From Paramoeba atlantica (taxonomy: Eukaryota; Discosea): DNA of 64,000 nt. Below, in pieces: positions 1 to 10,547 of the stretch; position 1 is the first letter of the stretch, and each line of letters starts with the position of its first letter. The DNA lies in NCBI GenBank assembly GCA_977017575.1, contig CDRNVI010000092.1, forward strand, positions 1 to 64,000, given 5' to 3'. Made by a program: the position numbers and the translations under genes. The notes below the pieces were generated by a model. That model saw only the letters and a list, made by a program, of their open reading frames with translations. It did not search any database and was not told the DNA's origin.

Positions 1-11
1 CACGTGCAGAT

Positions 12-1073
12 GTGGATGAGCAAGGGAGAGCAAAACTCGATGTTATTTTTCGAAACGGTTGTATCTATCCCATTCCAAACCCTGGTGTGAAATACACAAA
101 GATAGAATTGTTGCCAGTGCAATTAGATCTGCCGGTCACGGAAAATGTTAATGCGGAGTTCAAAATATATGACATCAAAACGTGGAACGGGTATTTTACT
201 TCGCTTGATGCATTCGCCTATGAAATTCTTGTACAACGAAGTCGTCAAGCCCTCAAAGGAGCGATGCACCGGAGGGCGAGTCCAGCAATAAGAGCGTGTC
301 CCATGGATCTAGCCCGGTTTGAAGAGTTTCCTCGCCGGACCGGGGCTCTGCGACGAGGAAAAAACATTCCTGATAATCTACTGGCTTTCGGGCCAGCGAC
401 CAGGAGACCTGATAAACCAGAAAGTATGCGATATAGCGATGATGGAGAACAACCACGAATTGCAATTAAGTATATGGATGTACCAAATGTGCAAAAACAC
501 CACGACCACGGAACGCTTAAGTCCGCGTTGTGTAAGAATGTACGTTCCGGCATTTTGGAGCGACCTTTGGTGAAGCAGATATGGCGGAGACGAGAGGCAA
601 ACGAACAGCAATTATTCCCCGGGGTGAAGCTACACCAAATCGATCAGCGATTGAGAAAAATCCCAGTTGTTACTCGTCACCCTCTTCTAAAAGAAAAACA
701 CACCTTGTACTCCATCAGACGCGGCGCGCTCCAGCATCTCGCGGCGGCTGGGGAAGATGCAGTAGCGATACAGCAACTGACTCGGCACGTTTCCGAAGCT
801 TCCCTGCGGGCGTATCTCGGCTCGTTTCTAGACCCAAGAGCGATAGCGGGATTAGAGGTGTCTCAAAAACTAGGACAATACGTAGCCGTGCCTTTCGAGC
901 GTCCTACGACGCAGACCCGGGAAATTGGTCACAATCAAGCCACGACATCCCGGATAGAAGAAAAGCCAGATCTCGACGAGCCAAGAACTACCCTGTCGGC
1001 AGAGAAAAGAGGATTCACACCAGCCGAAGAGACAGTCCTGCCGGCTTGGTTTCGTCAACTTCCGGATGAGTAA
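12..1073 (+). mobile_element. YR-E: tyrosine-recombinase element fossil
   Basis: A reading frame of about 350 codons whose last third resembles a tyrosine recombinase: YSIRRGALQHLA, then LTRHVSEASLRAYL, the usual spacing of the HxxR-like box and the C-terminal nucleophile region. A second open frame over 319-573 contains SGQRPGDL, which looks like the first catalytic arginine box. This suggests a recombinase gene of the DIRS/VIPER/TATE or Crypton kind. The copy is broken, with at least one break, and looks older than the YR-B copies. No RT is attached, so a Crypton cannot be excluded. Confidence 0.55.
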
Positions 1074-1402
1074 TCTTCGCGCTCACGGAAAGCTACGGGA
1101 AACGTGCCATGAGGACTTGTTTGCGCGAAGCGTGTTGGTTTCTTATCCGCAGGTTGTGATTTCTGGCCTCGAGCGCCCAAACCTCCTTTCAGCTCGGCTG
1201 GGTTTCGTCAACTTCCGGATGAGTAATCTTCGCGCTCACGGAAAGCTACGGGAAACGTGCCATGAGGACTTGTCTGCGCGAAGCGTGTTGGTTTCTTATC
1301 CGCAGGTGGTGATTTCTGGCCTCGAGCGCCCAAACCTCCTTTCAGCTCGGCTTGGTTTCGTCAACTTCCGGATGAGTAATCTTCGCGCTCACGGAAAGGT
1401 AA
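1043..1402 (+). repeat. S4: 153-bp tandem repeat, about 2.3 copies
   Basis: The sequence beginning TTCGTCAACTTCCGGATGAG recurs at 1051, 1204 and 1357, a period of exactly 153 bp. The two full units are nearly identical. The first starts inside the last codons of the YR-E frame, so the array grew from its end. Each full unit holds one GAGC-N17-GCTC dyad (1171-1195 and 1324-1348). An open frame of 115 codons runs through the array (from 1066) only because 153 is a multiple of three; it is not convincing as a gene. Confidence 0.8.
1171..1348 (+). other. GAGC-N17-GCTC dyads, cluster 1 (two copies)
   Basis: Two identical 25-bp dyads at 1171-1195 and 1324-1348: GAGC, a 17-nt spacer rich in A on the left and T on the right, then GCTC followed by GG. 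The flanking C and G extend the arms to CGAGC/GCTCG. They could form a weak hairpin or a symmetrical protein-binding site. The function is unknown; see the findings for the other copies. Confidence 0.6.
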
Positions 1403-2387
1403 GAGAAACGTGAGGACTAGTCTGCGTGCTCCCGCAAGTTGTGATGTAAAGTCGATAAGAAGTTGATTTTTTTTTTTCGTACATGGAGAAAATCTTTGCC
1501 TCAACCGCCTCGACCGCCACCCGGTGTCCAGCCGGCACTTCCAGTGGCAAGATTCTTCCAGTGGCAAGATGAATGGGTGTTTCCACCCACGCACCTCAGG
1601 GGAGACACCCCATTACAGGGTAGTGCGAGACTTGCTTACCAGAGTTTTGTTGAATCTCGGATTGCGTCAGAGACTCTGGTAGCTCACTCGCTAAAAACTC
1701 CACTGCTCCGGATTGTTAGTCCAGGAGCGCTCCTAGCGTGGAGAAACGAAGGACCTAGCCTAGAAAAAAGGATCTAGTCCCTTCGCTTCTCCGGGGGATG
1801 GGGAGGGATAAAACCTCAGCTAGCACCAATGCCGTTCCACCTCCACCGAGGGGGTAGGGTTAGCGCGCTCGCTAACGACATACATGCCATCGTTTTTTGT
1901 AAGATACACTTTTTGAATATCACTTTTCAACCTGGAATAACAATCCTTCTGTGCAGAAAATCCTTTTATAAATAAAATATCTTTTTTTTTTTTTTGACGA
2001 AGGTAACTATATTTAGATATATTCGCCATCATTTGTGCAAAGGGGCGATTATTCGAAAATTTTGATTTTGCTAATTTTTTTTTTCTAATTATGTAAAGGG
2101 AAGGGTGGTGATCCAAAATTTTCGAGTTGCAAAGTAAAGCAAAAGCTTTATTAACTTTTGCAAAAAGTTTTAACTTATGGAAATTGTTTCTAATGTTCAA
2201 TAAAATAAAATCATATATTTCGTCTGAACGATTACCTGACTTTCCGAGTATAATTACTAACACAAGTTTACATTTTTGTCATTGTGATATTTGTCCTTCA
2301 GGAAAATAACCATAAAGTAAAGTAAAGTGCTCAGTTTGCGTTTACTGGGAAAGATTAGTTGTGTTAATAAAACCGTTTAAGGAAAGA
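1403..2387. other. Unassigned spacer, AT-rich in its second half
   Basis: No supported gene. It contains a short T run at 1468, a tandem CCAGTGGCAAGATTCTT-type repeat near 1544, and AT-rich sequence with homopolymer runs from about 1900. A minus-strand frame of 147 codons at 1820-2263 is lysine-, asparagine- and isoleucine-rich and resembles nothing I recognise; chance openness is likely. The last part may include the 3' UTR of the LINE that ends at 2388, but no poly(A) is visible there. Confidence 0.4.
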
Positions 2388-5300
2388 TTAGTTACTTAGT
2401 CCGCCTATCCAGTTGCAGTGTGGGATCACGTCTCTTAGTTGGCATACAACTGTGTATGCATTGAATTTTTCAACTGCTAGTCGGAAGGCATCGCGTGTGT
2501 CTTTAGGATTGAGGTGTGCCCGTGCTGCTAAAACAGAGATGAGTCTTTTAGTGTCTTCATGGAGAAGCCCACAATCAGTCACCGCTAAGCATTTGAACGC
2601 CTCTGGTTCCAAACCATTCTGTTCTACATACTTTTTATTTTTCCTGGCCAGTGCGTTTTCCATTAGTTGTTCAGGGGTGAACTTTGCATTTGACACCGTA
2701 CAAGTATGTACAACAGTTACGTCATACAATATCTCTCCCTGGTGAGGCCACATTATTCCCAAGTCAGGACCAGAACGTATCCGACGCGCTCTACACGCAT
2801 GTCGTTCAGCTGCATCTGCAGAAATACTTGCCTTGCACTTTGTGCAATAGAATGAAGCATGTACTCGAGGTTCGACCACGTGAGGGAGCCCAGCCTTGGT
2901 GCATAAATCTGAAAGCAAACGGATCAGGTGTGTGTGTTTCTTCGTGGTGTTCATACCTGAACATTGTGCGCAGCCCGCAACATGATGAAGAAGGCCGTTT
3001 CCTTCTTGCTGTGACCCGCATCCCGGACAATGGCAAATCCCTGAGGCTTTCGGGAGTGATATCCCCAATCGCATCATTATGGAATATCGGAAAAGATAGG
3101 GATTGATGTAATCATTAGTGGAGACCAAGTGTGAATTCGAGTCCTTTGTTCTGCTAATGACTTCACTTAATCGCTTGTTTGCTTTGATTTCTGACAGCAC
3201 TTTTGTTTGCTCTTCGCGAATGGCTTTAGAGGCCTTAGTTTTTATTTTCATCGAATTCAAAGTAACGCCACTAACTTTCTCAACAGCTTGTTGACCTACC
3301 GGAGCTTTAGTGGATATTTTATGCTCATCAATAGATCGTCTGGCTGCTTCAAAAAAGTACCGTTGCTTTAAGGTGGACTGAGTGAGACCAAGACCTCCCA
3401 TTTTTTGCGGTAGAGTTGCGAGGCGGAGTGAGTCACCTGTGGCGAGAAACCAGTGTGAGATAATTCTTGATATTTCAGCATCGAAGCATTCCGCAATTTT
3501 CAGTGTAGCTGCTGGTTTGTGGACGCGCAAAAAGTAATCCTGTCGTGGAATCGTGCATCGTTGCAACATTGCTAACGAAAGATTGCTTGGGCCCATGATT
3601 TGCAAACGTCGAAAAAGGCATACATGCTTTACTGACTGTCGTACGAGCTTTTCACTAACGTCCTCATTCTCCCCTATGTAGGCGCCTAGGATCTTGACAG
3701 ATTTCTCCGGTGACGATAGACCAGCTTTCTGCAATGCCAATGGACAGTTTTTTGCTCCTTTCTGAAACCACTCTGTTTTATTGCAGTTGACATCAAGTGA
3801 TAAGTCTTTAGAAAGTTCTTGAAGATGGAGGAAAGCGGCTTCTAGGGATAAAGTGTTTCGAGATGAAAGCGTGATGTCGTCCATATATGCTCGGATCGTG
3901 ACTTCAGGAAAAAGATCGGCTACTTCAGCTAGGATGGGATGTATTAAGCTACAAAAGTAGAGAGATGAGAGCGCTGAACCTTGTCGTACAGAGTCGATCA
4001 CGCACTGAGTTTGGAATGTCGCCATTGATCACGTCGCGGAACATGTGGCATAAGCAAATGCTGCATTCTTCATCGTCGGCGAGAAGTCGCAACATCGATT
4101 CGCTGAAACCTGTAGGTCCGGGGGAAGCACCCTTTGCCAATTTGCTGGCCGCTAAGAGGAGTTCGTCTCGTTCAACAATTCCAATGCGCGGAAAGTCAAC
4201 ACTCATCGGCATTTGAGGCGTTTTCCCGGAAGGATGGAGACTTTTTAGAAGAGAAACTTTTTCTTCGACAGTCAGGGGTGATTGTTTGTAGACGTTATCG
4301 AGAATACGCGTTGCTTTGCCTAGGTTTCCTGCTTTTGCCGTTCGTAAAGCATTGCGGATCGCTCGGCGGTCAGTTTCTAACTCTTCTTGTTCTTCTTGGC
4401 TGAGCTTGTCGACGTTGTATTCATATTTACTTTTACTTTTCGGCGCGTGAGTCGTGGCTCGTGTTCGCATTAGCATTTTCCTCACAGTGGTCAAAGCATC
4501 TCTCGGAGCATTTAGGAACCTGTGCCATAGGGTTTCTTTTTCGGACAGAAGTTGTAAACGAGGATATTCGCGAATTGTCTCTCTGAAAATTGAAACCACA
4601 TGTACAGCAAAGGACGGTTCTATTTGAGCTAGCGGTGGAAGTGGTTCCATGTCTCTGTGCGTGTCGGATTCCTTCGTCGTCTCTGACATGCTCTCCGGAA
4701 AATTTAGCGTGTTTACTCCTTTGCTTGGTATTCGATTTATCTTCGTAGCACAGATTTGAAAGACTCGCACTTTGTCAGACTGTGGAAGAAAGAGGTTTCC
4801 TTGGGGTCCGGTTTGTCCTTCAGCAGGGGAGTACGCAATCTTTATACGAACCTGACCTTTCCTTGAGACGCGGGACACTACTTCGCCGACAGAATAAAAA
4901 ATTTCTTCTCCGTAGCGGAAGTTCCAAAGGATCTCGCATTGAGTACCGCGGCCCCATTCTGATACAATGTCTTGAACTTGGTCTGGCGCTTTCAAACTTC
5001 GTGTGCGTGCCAGCTCACTCATACACAGATCGTCGGATGACATTGTTTCAGATGAGGTACTTAGGCCATCGGTGTCCGCTGACATGTCGTCTTCATTTTG
5101 CGGCGCATTTTCGGTTATTTGGGGAGACTTCGATGGCATATCTGAGCTTGTTTGATCCGAAGGTCGTGAGTCTCCGATGATAACTTTGATTTTCCGTGGT
5201 TTGCTTTGTCGTGATTCTTGTCGTGTGATGCATTCTCGCGGTTCGATGTTCATTTCGTCTGAATTTGTGGAGTTGTCGTGAATGTCGCTGCTTTTGTCCA

Positions 5301-5709
5301 TAATCTCGTTTAGACCTTTGCCCTTTAGACTACCTACTTTTCCTTTCCATTTCTTCGACACTTGAGGTAGAATTGGTGTAGGGTAGTGTATTTCGTTCCA
5401 GTCGCTCTGTGGGTCGATATACATGCCTCGGCGACGGGATGCTACCCCGTCTATGCCCCGGAACGCGGTTAACGACGCCGCGAAAAAGGGTTGAACAGGA
5501 ATAGGAACGGACACATTCCCTCCTGCAAGCTCGGAAACCCTTACGTCGGAAGGCTGGGGTCGCCACGCCCCATCACCGGCAACGGTCCAATGCCGGGCTC
5601 CTGACCTCATCTTCCCCTTCTGACGCACCCAAAAGGATATGCCGTGGCAGTGGCGACTTTTTCTTTTTTTTGAGAAATGTTCACCTTCCCCCCTTCTCTC
5701 AATCTTCAA
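2388..5709 (-). pseudogene. RLE1-a: RLE-type LINE with internal deletion
   Basis: A minus-strand LINE ORF in two frames. The 5' part (5709 to about 3970) is an N-terminal region followed by the conserved W...F / RKG...Y domain and the RT entry motif KGASPGPTGFSESM. The 3' part (about 4020 to 2388) has the RT box VRQGSALSSLYF, catalytic AYMDD, fingers CPGC...HVAGC and CTKC...HAC, and the endonuclease RIRSGPDLGIMWP...YDVTVVHT. Compared with RLE1-j, about 160 residues carrying RT box A are missing between SVRDRL and VRQGS. The junction near 3975-3990 changes frame, so the copy is dead. A dyad lies at 3302-3326 inside the RT-finger linker. No poly(A) or target duplication was identified. Confidence 0.8.
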
Positions 5710-5872
5710 AGAGAAACTATCCCGAAAATGAAATCTATATAATTTTATAAGCTGACTCAGCTTATAGTGATATTGTGTTTAGAACTTATATACTATATTC
5801 TTGAGTTTGCGTGCAGCCGTCTAAGTATTTCTTTAGCTGCGCATAAATCCCTAATCCATTAAGCTCCTGAAT

Positions 5873-6624
5873 TTTCGTTTTTTTTTCCCTACTAAGTTTT
5901 AGACCTTCATGTGTCCGGGGCGGCATTGCCCCAGGCGAGAAGTTGGGAGGGTGAGGTTCATGTCTTCTCTGCACCTGTTGCATGAATTGTCGAAACGCGC
6001 TTCGCTTAAAGGAACAAGGGGTCCAGGAACACTGAAGCAAAAGCGGTGGAACTCTCGAGCGCCAAAAATCTTTTTCAGCTCGGGTTTTACTGGTATTCTT
6101 CGAAAGTGCCGGGCAAGCTTGTTCACACAGGAATCGAAGGGTTCAGTTGTACGGATGAGGAATCAGTGGGTCTCTAGAGCGCCAAAAATCTTTTTCAGCT
6201 CGGGCCCTGCTGAGATTCATCAAATGTCTCTGCATCCCTCCCTCACGCAACCGAAGCTCTTGAAGCCCCCTGCTACGATAAACGTCTATTGCGTGCGTGT
6301 GAAAAATGTTCCCAGATGGAGCGATAACTCTAGAGCGCCCAAAACTCCCTTTCAGCTCGGGCTGTCGATCCACCAGGTTCAATTTCTCCTTACGCTTTTT
6401 AAGACTGAGAGGATAAAAATGGAGGCTCTCCAAGAAGACGTGCAGAGCGGCAGTATTAGGGAAGTTGGAAAGAAGTGTGAAGGTGAGTAGTCAAAGGCTG
6501 CGAGTTGCAGCAAACAGATCGTGCGCCCTTCTAATGTCGAAGGCTTGAAAGTAGTAGTGCTTGATATGCTTTTTATACAATATTAAAGATCCGTCAAAAA
6601 AACAAAAAAAAAAAAAAAAAAAAA
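5873..6624 (+). mobile_element. S2: non-autonomous retroposon with poly(A) and target duplication
   Basis: A 752-bp unit that starts with a pyrimidine tract and CCCTACTAAG and ends in about 20 A's at 6605-6624. It is flanked by CCTGAAT at 5866-5872 and again at 6625-6631. Its 5' end resembles S1 (pyrimidine tract, then ATGTCC-like sequence and a GGGGC...GCCCC inverted repeat). It encodes one open frame of 193 codons (5909-6490) with no recognisable domain and no RT, so it was presumably mobilised in trans. It carries three dyads. The poly(A) and target duplication are seen directly; mobilisation by an RLE LINE is inferred. Confidence 0.7.
6057..6358 (+). other. Dyads, cluster 2 (three copies inside S2)
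   Basis: Copies at 6057-6081 and 6177-6201 (GAGC-N17-GCTC, identical spacers) and 6333-6358 (same arms, 18-nt spacer). All are followed by GGG. Read through the S2 open frame, the first two fall in a codon phase different from the copies in S1 and S3, so they are not a shared peptide repeat. Confidence 0.6.
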
Positions 6625-6634
6625 CCTGAATCGT

Positions 6635-7049
6635 ATACTTGCTCACGGGGTGGGGGCAGAGGTCCAGACCGATGGGCTCGGGCGTCGTTTCTCCTTGTCC
6701 CCGCGTCCGTCCCGCCATGTCCCTCTTCCCGCTTTTTGCCCTCGGCGTGACGGCGGCTATGCGTTTCGTCTCCTCCAAGTCTCCCACCCTCGTACAGCAA
6801 CTCAAAGTATCTTATACTGCTAACGGGGTGGGAGCGGAGGTCCTGGACCACATGGGCCACAGTGCGGACGAGCCGGTCAGTAGGGACGCGTCAGTCGGTA
6901 GGGCGTAAGTGGGGGAAGGGAAGTGAGTGCGGTGAGGGGAAGGAAGTAGGGGAAGGAAGGAAGTAGGGTGAAAGGTTTTAAGTGGTGGAAAGTTCGAAAC
7001 GTAGATATAAACATTAGAATCAATACTACTCCCCCCCCCAAAAAAAAAA
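6635..7049 (+). mobile_element. RLE2-f: 5'-truncated RLE-2-like 3' UTR insertion
   Basis: A non-coding insertion ending in a C run and ten A's (7040-7049), flanked by the 10-bp direct repeat CCTGAATCGT at 6625-6634 and 7050-7059. Its last 150 bp (GTAGGGTGAAAGG, GGAAAGTTCGAAACG, TACTACTCCCC) match the reverse complement of the RLE2-e 3' UTR at 28.8-28.98 kb and end like RLE2-a. An internal motif, GGGGTGGG(A/G)GC(A/G)GAGGTCC, occurs twice (about 6646 and 6825). Confidence 0.75.
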
Positions 7050-7599
7050 CCTGAATCGTCAGCTTCATTTCGAGTTCGACCTGTTTCCTGTTTAGCATGG
7101 CCGCGTCTGCTAGCGAGTGTACCAAGTTCTGCGTATTGCGGTGCAAAGCGCCTCCTGCCAGTACGGGTAAACATTGAAATGAGTCTTCACGAATTAAGTT
7201 CGTACGTACATATGTGTTGGACTTTCGCTGCAGCGCGTCATTCATGAGCTGTGTGCATTTCTTTCCACGATTAGACATTTAGAGTTCGTGAATAACTGTC
7301 AGATCATAGAAGACCGCACCCGTGTTCCAATAGATCACGAGATCGGGGCCAGACCGACAAAGTTTTTTTCCTGCACAAGTCTTCTGATGTACCAACTGGT
7401 TTTCCGGACTGATTGTAGATCGGCAAGCGATGCACTTCCACGTAGAAAAGTTTCTAGGTTCCGTTTCACATGGGATGCCTGCTTTCACGCATAGAAGATG
7501 TAAAAATCCGACAAGTGAGTTATGTTTCACGGTCTTATTTATACCTGAACATTGAGCACAGCCTGGCTTTTCTCTTCAACAGACGACTCTTGCACACCC

Positions 7600-9610
7600 C
7601 GATCAGAAGGAATGCATACGAATCACGCCTAAGAAAATTCCTCGAATCAGAGTAGTGACGAGTGGGAAAGAACTCTCGAAATCATGGGCAGATCATGTGG
7701 CGTACGACTTTCCACCTAGACAACGAACCAAGGGTAAAAATTATGACGACTCCGAAGTTGATTCCGCATCGAAGTCCAGCTCAGATGCTGAGACACCGGA
7801 AAGCTCTGACGGCGAACTCTCAGACACGATGTCGATGGACGAAGTTCAAGGAATTTCAAGCGGAGCATTTCCTAAAGCACCTGATCGTGTTTATGAGATC
7901 ATAAAGGAATACATTGTTTTTTACTTCGTCATCTGACTATGACGGAACCAAAAAAACATCAAGTCAATCAATCAAATGTGGAGCTCCAGCCCTCGAATCC
8001 ACTGAGGAGAAGCACGCAGAACTAAATCAAGGCTCCCTGATATCACAATCAACGCTTATGTCGATGATGTAACTATTGCGTCAAAAAACCCCGAGCGATT
8101 GGCCAGTGCCTTCTCCCGACTAAAAACGCTTCTAGAGGAACAAAATCTAATAGTTGCTCCCAAAAAATGTGTCTGGTTTGGCGGACTGGAAGAAGAACCA
8201 TTACCACAAGAATTAGAGAGCGCCGGGGTAATCACCAAAAAAAAAGCAACAAAAATCCTTGGGGCTTTCATCGGGGACGACAAATCGGTCAGCGAACGCC
8301 TAATACACTCACTGACGAAGCACAACGACAGCTTCCGACGGCTCAAATTGATGGGGGTTAACAATGTATCGTGCAATCTGCTTTCCAGATGTATCCTAAT
8401 TTCGTTCATATGCATCTTTACATATTTAAATGGGGGGTGTATAAACGAGGGGTGTATAAACAGGGGATGGGGGAATATGCTTAGGAAAGGACGTGCAAAA
8501 CCCCCCATCCACAAAATTAAGAACTTCGATGTATAAATTAAGAACTAAGATGTATAAACGTTAGACAGGCCTACCACCTCCGTGCACACAACCCCACCGC
8601 TTCAGCTGAACTAGCGACCCGATTCGACAAAGAGGTAGAAAACGTTCTTACATCATGGTTCGGACATCTCTCGGATGAACAAATCGCGTTGCTGCGAATG
8701 CCCACAAAAAAAGGAGGACTTGGCTTGACAGACTGCTCTTCCACGCGAGAGGCCGCGTACCGCTCCTCATGCCACTCTGTTCTTGAGCGCCCCATAAACA
8801 ATTCAGCTCGGACAGATGGAATCAGGGAGCGAAATGTTGGATCAGCGGACCACCTTCAGAGCAACATACCTCCGGTAGACGAAACCACGACGGCGGCTCA
8901 AAAGCACATCAAAATTTGGAAAAAGATGACCCGCGAGCAATCAAACATAGCGAAGGTACTCGAAAAAGTAACACGCAAAGGCAATAACGGATGGACGCAC
9001 TCTGACGCGCGACTCATACCATCACACCTGTTCAGTCTCGCCGTCATGCCCCGATTGGGGATCGCTCACCCAGATCTGCCATCACACATCACATGCCCCG
9101 GCTGCAGAATTCTTCTTGACTCCGATTCCATCTTGACACACATCATGGGCTGTACAAAATGCGGTGGTCTCAATGCCACGACTAAACACAACACTCTGGT
9201 CAACTTCATTTACGAACTCTGTATGAAAACAGGCATTCCGTGCGAAAAGGAGCCCCGTGCACTGTCAACTTTCCGCTGCACACAATGTAACGAGATCGTT
9301 AACCCCAATCACCGAAAACTTCACGAGAAAACGTGTGGTGGGCGGTCGTTTCATCGGTCCGGTCCTGACATTGTTATATATTGGGCAACCGGCGAGATAT
9401 ACTACGATCTAACAGTCATCCACGAATTGGCACCCTCAAACCTTGACACAAAGTGTGCACATTTATTCCGCGACGCCTGTCGACGAAAACATGACACATA
9501 CGTCAAGACCGGGAAGATCATGGCTGAAAGCTTTCAATGTATACCTGTCCTCTCAGGGGGTGCAATGCATTCAAACACGAAGGCTCTTATGGATGCTCTC
9601 GCAGATGCCT
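7600..9610 (+). pseudogene. RLE1-c: internally deleted RLE-1 LINE on the plus strand
   Basis: The N-terminal piece (about 7600-7910) reads ITPKKIPRIRVV...SWADH and ends in the APDRVYEII segment also seen in RLE1-j. After about 120 bp the frame resumes inside RT at AYVDDVTIAS (8043 on) and continues through the thumb, fingers CPGC...HIMGC and CTQC...HEKTC, and endonuclease RSGPDIVIYW...YYDLTVIHE, until poly(T) cuts it at 9611. RT boxes before YVDD are missing. It is interrupted once more by a 153-bp insertion at 8395. A dyad lies at 8785-8809. Non-functional. Confidence 0.8.
8395..8547. mobile_element. 153-bp insertion with 8-bp target duplication
   Basis: It interrupts RLE1-c between codons for SR and CINVRQ. 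AGATGTAT is present on both sides (8387-8394 and 8548-8555). The insert has no coding potential, no poly(A) and no clear terminal inverted repeat. It contains a GGGGTGTATAAAC tandem and complementary CCCCCC, and its right end repeats AAATTAAGAACT plus GATGTAT twice. The class is unknown. Confidence 0.6.
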
Positions 9611-9719
9611 TTTTTTTTTTTTTTTTTTTTGTGGGATGCTGCCGTTCAGACGAAATTGATGGTCTTACAAAAAACGATGGTCTTACAAAAAACGATGGTC
9701 TTACTTTTTTTTTTTTTTT
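9611..9719 (-). repeat. Two short poly(A)-ended inserts, minus strand
   Basis: T runs at about 9611-9630 and 9704-9720 bracket a short sequence holding GATGGTCTTACAAAAAAC three times. On the minus strand this reads as two poly(A) tails in series, cutting RLE1-c. The source elements are too truncated to name. Confidence 0.5.
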
Positions 9720-10056
9720 TGCAGCCCACGCTAAGTTAATTCGGTCTTCAAAGTTTACAATGACACCCTTATCTTAATGTTTACGCTTTTCGATAGTAGA
9801 AGAATTTGGAGTATGCCAGACGCATACGTTTAAACTTTAATATAATAAAATAAAATATTGAAATTAAAATAAATTGACGGAGCCATCGATGTTTGTGCTG
9901 CTGGGGGCACTTATATATTATATTGTATATTGTATTCTATTCTTTTGAATACTTTATATCCTTAATGTTATGTTATGTTATGTGTTCAGGTTAATACAAA
10001 AAAAAAAGTTTATAATAATACCAAAGATTTCTAATAGACCGAAACTAAAAACCTGT
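9720..10056. other. AT-rich spacer
   Basis: No gene seen. It contains TATAAT-like runs and a TTATG tandem near 9970. It may hold the 3' UTR of the LINE fragment that ends at 10057. Confidence 0.4.
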
Positions 10057-10301
10057 TCAGAGGCCCAGTTCCTGAGATGTCTCCTGCGTTAGATAATTTT
10101 TCAGCTGGGAAAATACCACTGATCCGTTCAACTCTTGAAGGTGCAACGAAAATTCGTTCAAAGTTTTCCCTCTTTCAAGCCCACAGCAGTCCGCTAGCGT
10201 ATGCAGAAGGGTCTTGAGCCCTTGATGCATGGCGCCGCCGGAGAGGACTGGGATGCATTTAAAACGTTCCTGCGGAATCATCCCCGATGCGACGTACGTA
10301 T
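10057..10301 (-). pseudogene. RLE1-d: extreme 3' fragment of an RLE-1 LINE
   Basis: About 80 codons ending in the family's C-terminus: CIPVLSGGAMH, then LQELNGSVVFSQLKNYL and a stop. Its 5' edge (near 10301) joins a short YR-repeat-like hairpin. Everything upstream of the post-endonuclease region is missing. Confidence 0.8.
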
Positions 10302-10547
10302 TATGAATATTATGTGCCCCGAAGGGCCATTATATCAATCATCCTAAATTTCTAAACGTATACTTATACATTTATTTATAATATTTGGATAAAATGAGCT
10401 TACTTGTTTGCTACAAAATAATTTCTTCGTGTTCGCGCGTAGACAAAGAACAGTGACAAAGAACACTACATAAGAAAAAGGTCTGCTTCAAAGTAAACTT
10501 CGTAGCCTGACATCTTCGTCTTCTTTTCTTCGTCTGACGCAATCGTC
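10302..10547 (-). repeat. RLE1-e 3' flank with a YR-type GCCC-TTCG-GGGC hairpin
   Basis: Downstream of the RLE1-e stop the minus strand ends, after about 220 nt, in GGCCCTTCGGGGCACATAAT (hairpin at 10316-10327). That hairpin and its flank are otherwise found in the terminal repeats of YR-A and YR-B. There is no poly(A). Either this is a remnant of a YR terminal repeat or the LINE shares a 3' signal with those elements. Confidence 0.5.

Larger units (their letters stand above)
5786..7565 (-). pseudogene. RLE1-b: 3' part of an RLE-1 LINE, split by two insertions
   Basis: The C-terminal end IQELNGLGIYAQLKKYL is encoded at 5786-5872. The upstream part, from a cysteine finger (GCAQCSGINKTVKH) through the endonuclease RSGPDLVIYW...FYDLTVIHE to EMKLTIQ, is at 7050-7565. 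Between them sit S2 and an RLE-2 fragment. Removing both brings the LINE reading back together at the 7-bp target CCTGAAT. The 5' end is truncated at about 7565, where an opposite-strand LINE fragment begins. The 7050-7565 part has one change of frame near 7279, just after VIHEL. Confidence 0.8.

Noticed and set aside
1820-2263. 147-codon minus-strand ORF
   Set aside because: It lies in AT-rich sequence with homopolymers, has a biased composition and no recognisable domain. Likely a chance frame.
5330-5566. Possible host gene in the N-terminal part of RLE1-a
   Set aside because: The frame is continuous with the LINE ORF and no independent start, domain or SL acceptor supports a host gene.
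9720-10056. Promoter-like TATA-rich region
   Set aside because: Kinetoplastid protein genes lack discrete promoters of this kind, and the region is simply AT-rich between element fragments.
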